64,000 bases of DNA from Paguma larvata. Its lineage: Eukaryota > Chordata > Mammalia > Carnivora > Viverridae. Both the position numbers and the translations under genes were made by a program. The notes below the pieces were generated by a model, which saw only the letters and a program-made list of their open reading frames with translations, was not told the origin of the DNA and did no database searches. Positions within the stretch are counted from its first letter, which is position 1; the number at the start of each line of letters is the position of its first letter. Of the stretch, positions 13,283-24,450 are shown one piece after another. Location of the stretch: contig CM057834.1 in assembly GCA_030068075.1 (NCBI GenBank), positions 92,459,119 through 92,523,118 on the forward strand, in the 5' to 3' direction.

Positions 13283-13387
13283 AAAGATTTTATTTTTAAG
13301 CAATCTCTATACCCAATAAGGGGCTTGAACTCACAACCTTGAGATCAGGAATCACATGCTTTACCAACTGAGCCATCCAAGTGCCTT
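13283..13387 (-). mobile_element. Older CAN-SINE, tRNA-like part
   Basis: AAGATTTTATTTTTAAGCAA then GGGGCTTGAACTCACAACC and GAGCCATCCAAGTGCC: an older, shorter SINE subtype. CCAAATTTATTT occurs on both outer sides of the two-SINE block (near 13022 and 13391). Confidence 0.75.
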
Positions 13388-14432
13388 TCCCCAAATTTAT
13401 TTTTAAATCCCAAATAAAATTTCAGCAAATTTTTTCCTGGAAAATTTTAAGATACTTTTAGAATCAGATTGAAAATTCAAATGACCAAGAATAATTTAAA
13501 AAACTTGAAAATATAGAATCAAATTGGAGGATTTACACTATAGTAAAACTAGATTTATTATAAAGCTACAGTAATGAAGGCAGCATAATATTTCTCTAAC
13601 AAAAGATAAATAGACCAATGGGTCAGAAAAAAGAGTCTAGAAACTAATCTACACATTTAAATAAAAAAATTGATTTATGGCAACATAGAACGGTGAGGAA
13701 AGAATGGTCTCTCAATAAAATTGGATATCCACATTGAAATACAATAAATTTGGGCTCCATCTCAAATAATACATAGGCATAAATTCCAGATATACTGTTT
13801 TTTTAAATGTGAAAAGTAAAACATTAAAGTTCCCAAAGATTACATTGAAGAAAAACTTCATGATTTGGGGTAGACAAAGATTTCTCACTCAAGACACAAA
13901 AAAGCAGTGACTATATGAAAAACAATTAATAAATAGAACTACATTAAATTAAGAGCAACTCTTCATCAGAGGCACCATTTGAGAATAAAGAAAGCACAAT
14001 GTGAGAAAAATATTTGTGACCCATATAAACAATGGACTCATGTTAAAAGTATCCAATGAACTAAAATCAGTAAGAAAAAGAGAGATAACTTGATAGAAAA
14101 ACAGGCAAGAAACTGAATACACACCTCAGAAAATGGAATATTCAATGGCCAATAAATATTTAAAAATATGCACAGCCTCACTAGTCATCAGAGAAATGCA
14201 AAATATAATCGCCATGAGATACTACTCTATGCCCACCAAAATGGTTAAAATGAAGAAGACTGACAATCCAAGGATAAAGTTTAGGCCAAAAGAAGTCTTC
14301 ACACATATGTAGTTGGTGGGAATATAATGGGTACAACTTTTTGACAATATTAGCTGAAGGCGGACCTGCACATAACCTGTGATGCAACTATTCCACTTCT
14401 AGGTAACAGAAATGGATATATATGACAAAAGA

Positions 14433-14435
14433 TGT

Positions 14436-14489
<54 letters not shown>
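14433..14489. repeat. Compound (TG)n(AG)n microsatellite
   Basis: About 14 TG units directly followed by about 14 AG units, inside an old L1 3' end. Confidence 0.95.
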
Positions 14490-14492
<3 letters not shown>

Positions 14493-14570
14493 AAAGGAGG
14501 ATGTTCACAGCAGTATTGTTTTCAATAGCCACAAACTAGAAACAACCTGAATGTCTATCAGTAGAAAGGA

Positions 14571-15374
14571 TATGTAATTTGAGATACTTAAACTGGCTTG
14601 TATATTTGTGTCATATTTGAAAAATATGAGAACAGACGTCTAGATACAAGAATAGTCAAATAATTTGATAGCGTCCAATTAAAAGTGAGACAGAATGGGG
14701 AGAAGTCTCACCAAATAGTTCATCAGTTTTGAAGAGAATATCTGTCTATAGCTCATGTACAACTTAAGAATCATGTTATAGGAGATGTTGCTTGAAGGGT
14801 CCCTCAGCAATCCCTGAATAATTGGGCACTTTGGGTCAAATGTCTCAATCCTGGGTGCACGGACAGAAAGTCCTGAACAAGTTGTAACTCTCTCAAAGGG
14901 AGACTGCAGCAAAGACAGGAGAATGTCTCCAGAGGAAACTAGGGCTTTGGATTCTCTTCTCGTGGTTCTGGGTCAGGCAAAACTAAATTCTTACTTGTAA
15001 ATTCTTTTGAAAAACAAGTGAGAGTCTCAGGTGAGGAAATCACCATGCAGAGAAGAAGTAATAGAAGCCTAATCACCATGGCATAATTGGCCCGTAGAGA
15101 TTGTCTCTCTGAGGGAAGAGAAAGTGACTTCTTCCAAATCCCACATCTTGCCCATCTCTGCTCTTCCTGGGGGCAATGATGACCTTCCATCCTGGAGGTA
15201 AGGCAGTCATGCTCAGAGGTGCTCCGCTGAGTTCTTAGGACCAGCAGTCAGGAATCTAGGGTTTCCTTCATACACAACTTCTTCCTTGGCTCATGTGGCA
15301 ATTGGATCGAATCTGGTTCCTGGAGAGATAAATGTCTCACTTTGGCAATCAGTTTAGGAGAAATATATATTATT
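14571..15374. other. Non-genic unique-looking stretch
   Basis: No repeat family recognised; short minus-strand frames only (77 and 83 codons) without recognisable motifs. Confidence 0.45.
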
Positions 15375-15470
15375 TTAATTTTATTAAAAATTTATTAATA
15401 TGATGAAGTTTAAAATGTTAATTTCAATATAGTTAACACATAGTGTTATCTATAGATATAGATCTATATA
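15375..15470 (-). mobile_element. Short L1 3' end fragment
   Basis: AATTTCAATATAGTTAACAC and TAGTGTTAT resemble the L1 3' terminus in antisense. It adjoins an AT-rich inverted repeat. Confidence 0.4.
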
Positions 15471-15502
15471 TATATCTATGTTAACTCTGTCTATAGATAA
15501 CA
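15444..15502. repeat. AT-rich inverted repeat
   Basis: TGTTATCTATAG (15444-15455) and CTATAGATAACA (15491-15502) are exact reverse complements with a 35 bp AT-rich spacer that itself contains ATATAGATCTATAT. Confidence 0.85.
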
Positions 15503-17985
15503 TAATGAAAACATATTTTGGGTAGTCAAACTAAGGAGAAAGTTCTTTCAGATACCTCTGAGAAATGCAGCACCTAGCACAGGGCTTGGGCTGCATCTAA
15601 AGGGGTCACCGGGCTTAGCCACTGCAGGTCATATCTCCTGCACCACACTGCACGCCTTGGCCCCTGCCCGCTCCTGGAAATCTGCACCAGGAGACAGGTT
15701 TGTGCTAACCAGCATTCTTAAATGATGATGGTCAGAATGTGATTTCATCTGGAGAGCTGGCTTCAAACTTTCTGTTGCCCCAACAGAAACCATGTGAGGC
15801 ATGGGTGTTTCTGTTTGTAATCCATACCTTCCCATGCCTTGAAGGAAAGCCCTGACCTTTAAAAATCAGGCATTACTACATTTAAAAATCAAGTCCTTAT
15901 GTAATTTTTAGTTTTTGAGAAGTAAAAGACTCAAAACTCTAAGATTTTTAAACAGATTCTCCTTATTTGGTACCTGAGAATACATTAATCATCAACTACC
16001 TCCAGCACTGTTTTTTGTTTGTTCGTTTGCTTTTGTTATTGTTGTTTCTTGTAGCCCCCACTGGTCCAGTTCCTTTACATGACCTATTTCATATAGTGTA
16101 GCATCATTAGAGACTACCCCATTCACCTCTCCAGGACTAGCTCATTAAATACTATCTGTAGATGGTCAAGTTCTACTGACGGTCCCAGATACAGATTTTT
16201 CCCCTTTATGGTCACTCGTCTCTCTCCTTTGTACCCAAGTACTTTGGCTTTGATACTTTAGTATCCCAACTCCTTTTTCCTTGGGGCTAAACAAATATGT
16301 GTCCTCCTTCTTTGATTAAAAACGTTATAAAGTGACGTGCTAACCTTTTGAAGTTCTCGAGTAAATTCTAAAGAATTAAAGAACACTTCGTACTTTCATT
16401 GCTTCCCCTTGTTGTAACTTGCATAAATTATCTCTTAGAGTGAGTACGGTTTATCGAGCTTGATTTACTTATAGATAAAGATTTGCATTCACATGCAAAT
16501 GCCCACAGACCCTTCTCTGCTGGCTAATCTTTCCATCTCAGGCACCCTATTTGTCTGTAGTTAGCTGCATTTACTGCCATGCATAGCTTTCACACAAAGT
16601 GCGATTTTCATCACAAATGGCGTTACCTGATCACAGACAGCAAGCAGATAATATCTCCTTGGGACAGCTGTGAGTGAGTTTGACTTTCTCTACCCAAAGG
16701 GCAGAGTAATTAGAGGGACAGAGGATATGGGAAATCGAGAGTGGTCCATGAAGTTTTTGGAAATCACTTGTGATTTGAATGAGGTGCAAACAAGATTAAT
16801 AAGAGTTCTACAGAGAATTTCTGAATACTAGAGCCTTTGAGCCTTCTGAAATACTGATACATCAGCAGGATTAGAGAGTTTGGAGATGTTATTGAGCAGA
16901 CTAGGGTATCACCTTCTGGTCACGTAAGTTATGGTTGATGGAACATTAGCACAAGGAGGCGATAAAACAGTTTCCTAAGGAGGAAAAATAGTCGAATAAG
17001 TCAGATGAGAATAAAAGTAAGGGGAGATCAAAGGAAAAGATAATCAACAGTCTTTTCACTGAATTAAGTCTGGCTAATTATGTTCCATCAGAGAATAGAC
17101 TCCAAACCATAACTATCACTACCCAGGATACATACAGAGTCAGCAGAACGTGCAGCCAGTTGCACGTTCTGGTTTTATCTCTTAGGTCATAGGCTCATGT
17201 GTGTGGCAAGTATTTGAGTGCCTTTCATTTCTTAGAGAAGCTACTTAATGCATCTTTGATTTTGATTTGTTTCTTCCCAGTCATACCTGTGCTATGCTAC
17301 TCTTCCAAAGGAGGAGGGAAAGAACACTGCAAATTCTTTCCTCGTACCCTCTCACAAAGATAAGACAAGCAGATGAAGATTTTTCAAAACAGAGGCTGAT
17401 CACCCAAGGCCTTCACTCTTTATTTCGTGGACTCTGAAATGTAATGTTGTCAATTTATTTTTGCTACTGAAAAATCTGTTTTATATTTGCTACCTTCTAA
17501 CTTGCTACCTAAAATTTATGATTTTAAAAGGGTGAATATTGAGTATTTCATTTGCATAGATACTCCAGAAGTGAAATGGTAAATTAAAAACAACAGTTAA
17601 TGCCTGTTAGAGTCCATTCAGTCTGGATTTTGAGGTAGTAAGGAGAGGAGTACTGGTATCCTACAAAGAAGCAAACAAAGTCCATCTATACGAACTGGCC
17701 CTAAGAAAGAGAAGGATGTTTTTATTAATCTTTTTAACTCAAATGTCTAAACATTGTAATAAAACCTTTCCTATTTAAGGAAGGAGAAGAGTTTTTCCTT
17801 CCTTGAACTGAGCCATATCCATGGGTCCTACTGCGGTCCCAAATCCTGAAGGAGACTTATAATCTGGGAGCCACACAAGGCAATCTGAGATGGCTTTTTG
17901 GTCTGAATGACCTCATCAGTCCCTCTGCCACCTTAAGTATCTGGTATTTATTGATCTATGACTTGGATTTGGTCCTCAGAGGCTC
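15503..17985. other. Unique-looking upstream region of OR-1
   Basis: About 2.5 kb with almost no interspersed repeat visible. It probably holds the promoter and 5' exon of OR-1, but I could not place a convincing donor/acceptor pair. Only the last 25 bp before the ATG resemble the other receptor leaders. Contains the inverted repeat at 17144-17171. Confidence 0.5.
17144..17171. repeat. Perfect 11 bp inverted repeat upstream of OR-1
   Basis: CAGAACGTGCA (17144-17154) and its exact reverse complement (17161-17171) separated by GCCAGT, 815 bp before the OR-1 ATG. Confidence 0.9.
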
Positions 17986-18921
17986 ATGGGCAGGGAGAAC
18001 CAGACATGGACAAGTGAGTTCATTCTGCTGGGGCTGTCCCGCTACTGGGACACTCAGGTCTCCCTCTTTGTCCTTTTCCTGGTCATGTATTTGGTGACCG
18101 TGCTGGGAAACTTCATCATCATCCTCCTTATCAGACTGGACAGCAGGCTCCACACGCCTATGTACTTTTTCCTCAGTGTCCTGTCATTTGTGGACATCTG
18201 TTATACCAACAGCACCGTCCCGCAGATGCTAGTTCACTTCCTGTCAGCCAGGAAGTCCATTCCATTCCATAGCTGTGTGTTCCAGCTGTTTATTTCCCTG
18301 GCAATGGGCAGCTCGGAGTTCTTCCTGCTGGGAGCCATGGCCTATGACCGCTATGTGGCGGTGTGCCACCCGCTGCACTACACAGTCATCATGCATGGGG
18401 GGCTTTGCCTGGGGCTGGCTGCTGGCTGCGTGGGGGCTGGCACCATGAATTCATTGATGCAGGCGATTATCATCTTCCAGCTACCTTTGTGCCATAATGT
18501 TATTAATCACTTTGCCTGTGAGATGTTGGCCGTGCTGAGGCTGACCTGTGTGGACATCTCCTTCAACAAGGTCATGGTGGCCATATCAGGATTTCTGGTG
18601 ATCATGCTTCCCTGTTTTCTGGTTCTGTTCTCCTACGCACGTATAGTTGCTACCATTCTGCATATCCGCTCTGCCCACGGACGCTGCAAAGCATTTGAGA
18701 CCTGTGCTTCCCACCTCACCGTGGTTTCCATGTGCTTTGGAACAGCCATCTTCACATACTTGAGGCCCAGTGCTGGCTCCTCAGCAGAGCAAGAGAAGAT
18801 GGTTGCCCTGTTCTATGCTGTGGTGACCCCGATGCTGAATCCCTTAATCTATAGCTTGAGGAACAAGGAGGTAATGAGCGCCCTAAGAAGACTGTTGGGA
18901 AAATTTAGAGAAAAAAGGTGA
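17986..18921 (+). CDS. Olfactory receptor OR-1 (class II, family 2-like), intact
   Basis: Intact intronless 311-residue receptor, normal for the family. It is a seven-transmembrane G-protein-coupled odorant receptor; such receptors act in olfactory neuron cilia through Golf and adenylyl cyclase (family knowledge). Seen: N-glycosylation site NQT at residues 5-7; GN in TM1 (41-42); LHTPMYFFL (55-63); conserved Cys97; MAYDRYVAVCHPLHY (118-132) at the TM3/loop 2 boundary; loop 2 cysteines 169, 178 and 188; SY in TM5 (216-217); KAFETCASHL (235-244) at TM6; PMLNPLIYSLRN (282-293) in TM7. The ATG is preceded by GGTCCTCAG, shared with OR-2 and OR-4. It lies outside the tandem array and is about 79% identical to OR-2 by hand count, so it is an older paralogue of the same subfamily. 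Closest remembered relatives are OR2F1 and canine OLF3; subfamily not confirmed by search. Confidence 0.95.
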   Translation: MGRENQTWTSEFILLGLSRYWDTQVSLFVLFLVMYLVTVLGNFIIILLIRLDSRLHTPMYFFLSVLSFVDICYTNSTVPQMLVHFLSARKSIPFHSCVFQLFISLAMGSSEFFLLGAMAYDRYVAVCHPLHYTVIMHGGLCLGLAAGCVGAGTMNSLMQAIIIFQLPLCHNVINHFACEMLAVLRLTCVDISFNKVMVAISGFLVIMLPCFLVLFSYARIVATILHIRSAHGRCKAFETCASHLTVVSMCFGTAIFTYLRPSAGSSAEQEKMVALFYAVVTPMLNPLIYSLRNKEVMSALRRLLGKFREKR

Positions 18922-19456
18922 AGATTTAAAGAATTTGTCCTTTCTTCTAATAGCCCAAAGAATGACATTTCAAAGAGGAAATGAGTGACGTGCCCTTTTC
19001 TCCAGATTTGCTGATACAGTAGATCAAGGTGAGCACAGTTCCTAAGACTGACTTTTCGCCTTAGTCCACGTTTTGACTATGTATTACTAACCTATTATAC
19101 ATACGGTAAAAAATAAAAACAAAAACAAAACCTCCAGTTGTTAAGTTGGGGTCTGCTGCATTAGAGGTCTTTCTAGAGTTGACATTCTCCCTTCCCCTTT
19201 CTTATTTCTCCTACATATGCCCCCAGGAAATGCAGTGTGGACAATGAAAAGTATCAGATTGAGGACAGCCACAGTTCACATCTTGAACCACCCCTCACCA
19301 GCAATGTGGCATTGACAAATATGTTTAATATCTCTGGCCTCCCGTTTCCTCTCCATAAAAAGAAGGAATCACATTCAATATGTGTGATTATTTTGAAGAT
19401 TATGGATAATTATGTAAAATACTTGTTAGGGTGGTGGTATCGATATTCAAGTATTA
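18922..19456. other. 3' flank of OR-1
   Basis: Weakly similar to the 3' flank of OR-2 only in the first 40 bases. Contains a possible AATAAA. No other gene. Confidence 0.5.
19112..19117 (+). terminator. Possible poly(A) signal of OR-1
   Basis: AATAAA 191 bp after the OR-1 stop, in an A-rich stretch that could also be chance. Confidence 0.3.
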
Positions 19457-19654
19457 AATTTTTTTTTAATGTTTATTTTTGAGAGAGATATAGTGGAGGA
19501 GAGACAGAGAGAGAGGGAAACACAGAATCTGCAGCAGGCTCCGGGTTCTGAGCTTTAAGCACAGAGCCCAGTGTGGGGCTCGAACTCAGGAACCACAAGA
19601 TCTTGACCTGAACCAAAGTTGGATACTTAACTGACTAAGCTACTCAGGTGCTTC
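19457..19654 (-). mobile_element. CAN-SINE, left member of a pair
   Basis: TTTTAATGTTTATTTTTGAG on the left, CTACTCAGGTGCTTC on the right. The pair is separated and flanked by three similar target-like words. Confidence 0.88.
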
Positions 19655-19663
19655 TCAACTATG

Positions 19664-19873
19664 TTTTTTAATGTTTATTTATTTTGAGAGAGAGCTCACA
19701 CACAAGCAGGGGTTGGGGCAGAGAGAGAGAAGAGAGAGAATCCCAGCAGGCTCCACACCGTCAGGTGTCAGCACGGAGCCTGGTGTGGGGCTTGATCTTA
19801 TGAACTGTGAGGTCATGACCCAAGCTGGAATTGAGAGTTAAACGCTTAACTGACTGAGCCACCCAGGAGTCCT
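19664..19873 (-). mobile_element. CAN-SINE, right member of a pair
   Basis: TTTTAATGTTTATTTATTTT on the left, GCCACCCAGGAGTCC on the right, followed by GATATTCAACTATT. Confidence 0.88.
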
Positions 19874-19879
19874 GATATT

Positions 19880-20487
19880 CAACTATTTTTAAAAATAGTT
19901 TTTAGGACAAAATAAGAGGGCTAAGCATTATGTAAACTTCTCTCCGTGTACAATTATCCAAAATGAACTTTTTTCTATTTTATGTCTCTAGTAGATCCTG
20001 TGCTCCTTCTGCGCCAGGTAATCATCTTAGCCAGAACCATGGAATCTATCTATAGATCTCTCTCTCTCCCAGTCTCTCAACCATTCATACTTTCTAGCTC
20101 TGAGGCAGGCAAAACCTTTCTCATGAGCTTCAAACACATGTATCCAATTGCTTACTTACCACATTCATTTACATCATGTGAGTTGCATTCTTAACATAGT
20201 TAAAATAGAATATGCTTGGTATGTCTTTGAAGTTTCTTTAGTCTATAAGTTCTGTCCCAGTCTTCCTTTACCCTGCAATTTATTTGACCTGCAGGAGGCA
20301 CCTTTTCTTAGAAAATAAATCTGGTCAAATCTTTATATTCCTTAGAATAAAGTCCTGGTGTACACCTGTGGGGTAGAATGTGGTCCAGGCTGCTGCAGCA
20401 GAGATAATTAGTTCATAATATTCCTCAGTAGATGGATCATTATCACCTGGACCCTTTTATTAATTGTTAAAAATTCACTAATTCTTG
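19880..20487. other. Non-genic stretch
   Basis: Between the SINE pair and the L1 3' end; a 70-codon frame shows no family motif. Possibly old repeat. Confidence 0.45.
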
Positions 20488-20709
20488 GCAGTCACTAAGG
20501 AGAACAGTATGGAAGTCCCCAAAAAATTAAAAATAGAACTACCATGTGATCCAATAATTCTACTACTGGGTATTTACCCAAAGAATAGGAAAACACTAAT
20601 TTGAAAAGATATATGCACCCCTGTGTTTATTGCAACATTACTTACAATAGCCAAATTATGGAAGCAGCCCAACTGTCCATCTATAGAAGAATGGATAAAG
20701 AAGATGTGA

Positions 20710-20741
<32 letters not shown>

Positions 20742-21160
20742 CATATATATATATGTATATATATATATATGATGGAATATTACTCAGCAATAAAAAATAA
20801 TGGGATCTTGCCATTTGCTGCAACATGGATAGATCTAGAGGGCATAATGCTAAGTGAAATAAGTCAGTCAGAGAAAGACAAATAACATATGATTTCACTC
20901 ATATGCGGAATTTAAGAAATAAAACAAAGAAAAGAAAGACAAACTAAAAAAACAAACTCTTAACAATAGACAATAAACAGATGGTTACCAGGGGTGAGTT
21001 AGGAGGAGGATGGGTGAAATAGGTGAATGGAATTAAGAGTATACTCATCATAATGAGCACTAGTGATGATGTATGTAACTGTTGAATCGCTCTATTGTAC
21101 AACTGAAACAAATATAACACCGGATGTTAACTATACTGAATTAAATATTTTAAAATTAAT
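20488..21160 (+). mobile_element. 5'-truncated L1 3' end
   Basis: Sense L1 3' end from GGCAGTCACTAAGGAGAACA through TGGATAGATCTAGAGGGCAT to the terminal TTAACTATACTGAATTAAAT. A TG/TA microsatellite has expanded inside it at 20709-20770. Confidence 0.75.
20709..20770. repeat. Compound (TG)n(TA)n microsatellite inside L1
   Basis: TG run followed by TA runs with ACATA and GTATA interruptions. Confidence 0.95.
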
Positions 21161-21239
21161 TATCTTTTATCTCATTTTTTATTTCTTCCTTGCTGTGTGG
21201 AAAACTCTTCTAATATGTTTGATGTATGTAATTATGTTT

Positions 21240-21620
21240 GAGAGTATATATATGTAGATTTAAAAATGCATTGTATTTTTAACTACTCATGTTGTGTTTT
21301 AGTGTTTTTCACTCAGCACTATATTTTAAGATCTATACATATTGCTAGCCTATTAATTCTAATGGTTCATAGTGCTCCACAGTAAACCATATTCTAGCAT
21401 ATTCTAGCTATCACTCTGTTATGGCACCCATCTTCCCACCATCACATATAGCCCTCTGATAAACATCATGATAATGCATACTTAACGAGCAGTGTGAGAA
21501 TTTATTGAGGGAATATTCGCAGGAACCAACAAGCTAGGATATAGATAATGCGCACCAGAATGGCTTTGTAAGTCTCTACTCCTACTTCAGTGCCTGAGGG
21601 TCCTTCTGTATCCACAGCCT
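21240..21620 (-). mobile_element. Probable old L1 3' fragment
   Basis: TTCACTCAGCACTATATTTT and ATCTATACATATTGCTAGCC resemble the antisense 3' end of old L1. Diverged; low certainty. Confidence 0.35.
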
Positions 21621-21859
21621 GCATGCTTTGAATTTTTCTAGCCTGAAAGACATAAAATTATTTTATTTTTCATTACTCTGATAAGTAATCCATATGCCTA
21701 TGTCTTCATTACATGGAATCTTGATTTCTATCTATCTTCACCCCATTGTGTTCTATCAATGCCTTCCCTACCTCATGGGATTCATGAGAACTCCATCATT
21801 GCAGTGGTTAGACCATCTACCACTCTCTTTTGCTCATATCTGATTCAAGTCTGCAAGAA

Positions 21860-22570
21860 TATCGTGTGGTCTCTATGTTCAAAATATGTACAGCATACAA
21901 CCACTTATCATCTCTACTCCTGTACCCTGGTATGAGCCACCATCATCTCCCACTTGTGTTAATACAATAGCCTACAGCATATTTCTCTGTCTCTACTCCT
22001 AGAGTAGATCCCAGCACTCAGAGTGATCTCTTTGAAACAAAAGGCAAATGATGCCATTCCTCTTTTCAACCTACAATTACTCAGAATAAGCCCTAAAGTT
22101 TTTACAATGGACACAGGCCTGTTTTCAACTATACCTGGAATGCTCTTTACTCATGGCCACTTCCTCATCCCTCTAATTCTTCATTCAGCTATCATCACTG
22201 CCCCATTTGATATGCAAACTTTCTCTGTGCCCTCTACTCCTGTTCCCTCTTACCTAGTTATTTTTTTCCAAAGAACTGATTTTTTTTTCCCTAAAATATT
22301 TGCAAGTAAGTCATTTTTTTTAAAGTAGTAGACTCCACACCCAATGTGGTGCTTGAACTCATGACCCTGAGATCAAGAGTCAGATGCTCTACCAACTGAG
22401 CCTCTCAGGCACCCCTCAATTAAGTCATTTTTAATGTCTATCTCCTATACCTTCACCACCTCCAGAACAGAAGCCCCTGGAGAGCAGCATTCTTTGTTCA
22501 TTTATTTATACCAAGTGTCTAGAATAGTGTCTGTCTCCTAGTGGTAATAATAAATATTTTCTGAGTGAAT
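21860..22570 (+). mobile_element. L2 LINE 3' end, split by a SINE
   Basis: Matches the remembered L2 3' pattern: CACCATCATCTCCCACTTGT, CAGAGTGATCTCTTTGAAAC, ACTCAGAATAAGCCCTAAAG, then CTGGAGAGCAGCATTCTTTG and the end AATAAATATTTTCTGAGTGA. A SINE interrupts it at 22319-22420. Confidence 0.65.
22319..22420 (-). mobile_element. Short old CAN-SINE in the L2
   Basis: GGTGCTTGAACTCATGACCC and CCTCTCAGGCACCCC. Flanked by TAAGTCATTTTT (22307-22318 and 22421-22432). Confidence 0.85.
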
Positions 22571-23530
22571 AATATTATCTACCTTTTGAGTTTCCATTGA
22601 TGTACACTGAGCATTCATTTCCTTTGGGTCTTTTGCCATTTCCTTGTTGGTGTGTATATTATAAATATTAGTCCTTCCTGTTATAGCCATTGCAAATACA
22701 TATCTCCAAGCCATTATCTCTCTGTTAACTTTATTCATAGAGTCATTTGTTGAATAGAAAACCTTTATTTTGACATAATCTGATTCATCCAATTTTTATT
22801 CTATGATTTATGCTTAGGAAGTGTCTCCCCCAAAAAATTCCTGCTTCAGAGTCATAAAATATTCTATTTTCCTATTTAATTAAATTGTCTACATTCACAA
22901 TTCTTTCTTTAATTTATCTGACATTTTCTTCTCCATATGTTGTCAAATATGGATCTGGTGGGTTTTCTTCTATGTTGTAGTCCATTTATCAAACAGTCTA
23001 TTCTTTAGTCATCTATCTGCAGTAACTTTAATGTGTTTTGTACAGATCTGTTTTTGAACTCTGTTCTTTTCTCTTTGTTCATTTGTTTGCACTCTCACCA
23101 TACAATTCTATTATTCTATTTTTAGAAGTCTTCTTGGTTTGCAGTTAGTCTTCATTTGTCATGTGTAGTTTATCAAATAAGATGGGCAAACCCATCTTCT
23201 TTTTCAAAGTTGTTAAATATATGATCAAAACAACTAGTCTATTGGTATTGATTTATAGTCCATCAATAAATAGCTATTTATATAGTAATGTATTTCATAT
23301 AAATTTTTGAGTAAATTTATTAAGTTCCCCAAAAAGCTCATCTAAAATTTTGATTAGGTTTGCTATGAATATGTAGATTCATTTTGGAGCTTTAACATCT
23401 TTATGATGTTAAGTTGTCTCAGTCAAAGAATGAAACGTCTTTGGAGTTATTCTGATAATCATTAATGTACTATTTAAAGTTTTAATATTTGATCCACATT
23501 CTCATTACAGATATTTGTTACATGCATATT
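22570..23530 (-). mobile_element. Old L1 fragment left of the AT-rich tract
   Basis: Diverged antisense L1 ORF2 text (for example ATATGGATCTGGTGGGTTTT; GTCCATTTATCAAACAGTCT). Similar material resumes at 23930-24440. No open frame. Confidence 0.5.
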
Positions 23531-23636
23531 ATAGGGCAGCATTCTTCTGATTATGGTGGGACCAACAGTGAAAAACAAAACTGTCTGTGGAGACTACATT
23601 CTACTTAAGGGAAATAAATCATAAATATAAAAAATA

Positions 23637-23923
23637 ATATATAGGATAATATAGTATACTTATATATATATATATATATAAGTATATATAATATATATAT
23701 ATATATACTATCTAATATACTATATAGATACATACAATAATATATACATATACTATATATGTATATTATATACATATATATACTATGGTATATTTATGTA
23801 TATATAGTATATATTTATTATATAGTATAATATATACTGCATAAAATATATATGTGTATATATAGTGTATGTATAGTATATAGTGTAATATACTATATTA
23901 TATGTAATATATAGGATATATTA
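23637..23923. repeat. Long AT-rich dinucleotide tract
   Basis: About 290 bp almost purely of TATA, TACTA and GTATA words with many internal inverted repeats. Likely an AT-rich minisatellite able to form cruciforms. Confidence 0.9.
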
Positions 23924-23929
23924 ATTGCT

Positions 23930-24450
23930 ATAGAGAAAAATAAAATGGCAAGAGGAGATGATGAATATTTGAAGGACTGAAAGCTTTGTCAAAGCACTCT
24001 ATAGACATCATATATACTCTCTGTTGAGTAATTCCTAAATACTTTAAAACTTATGTTGCTATTATAAGTGGCATTTTCTTTGATTTCTCTCATCGGTTAA
24101 TGCTGGTGTACAGAAATGCTATTGATTTCTGTGAGGTGGTCTTGTATCTAGTTCTTTCTTATTAAATTTCATTGTTGAAAATTTTTTTTCTAGGTATGCA
24201 ATATCATTTGTAAATAGTGAACATTCTCCTCATAATCTTTGTACATCTTAATCTATTTCTTTACTCATATCATAGGCCAGGGCCTCTTATCAGGTTAAAC
24301 AGAAGCTATGATAGCAGATATCCTGCTGGTTCCTGATTCAAAGGAAAGTATATACAGATTCTTCATTAGGTATAATGTTTGCTGTGGATTGAACATTTAA
24401 TTTTTCTTACGTCTTTGAGAAAGAAGTGCAATAAAGTGAGGGAGTACCTG
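23930..24450 (-). mobile_element. Old L1-like fragment up to the array edge
   Basis: AT-rich antisense L1-like text (GTACAGAAATGCTATTGATT; ATGCAATATCATTTGTAAAT). Array unit A begins immediately after it. Confidence 0.4.

Larger units (their letters stand above)
12420..14570 (+). mobile_element. Old L1 ORF2 and 3' part, interrupted by SINEs
   Basis: Sense L1 text: ACCAATGGGTCAGAAAAAAG near 13616, the AACAGGCAAGAAACTGAATA region near 14100, and TGCAACTATTCCACTTCTAG near 14383. No long frame remains. Two SINE bodies lie at 13062-13387. Confidence 0.6.
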
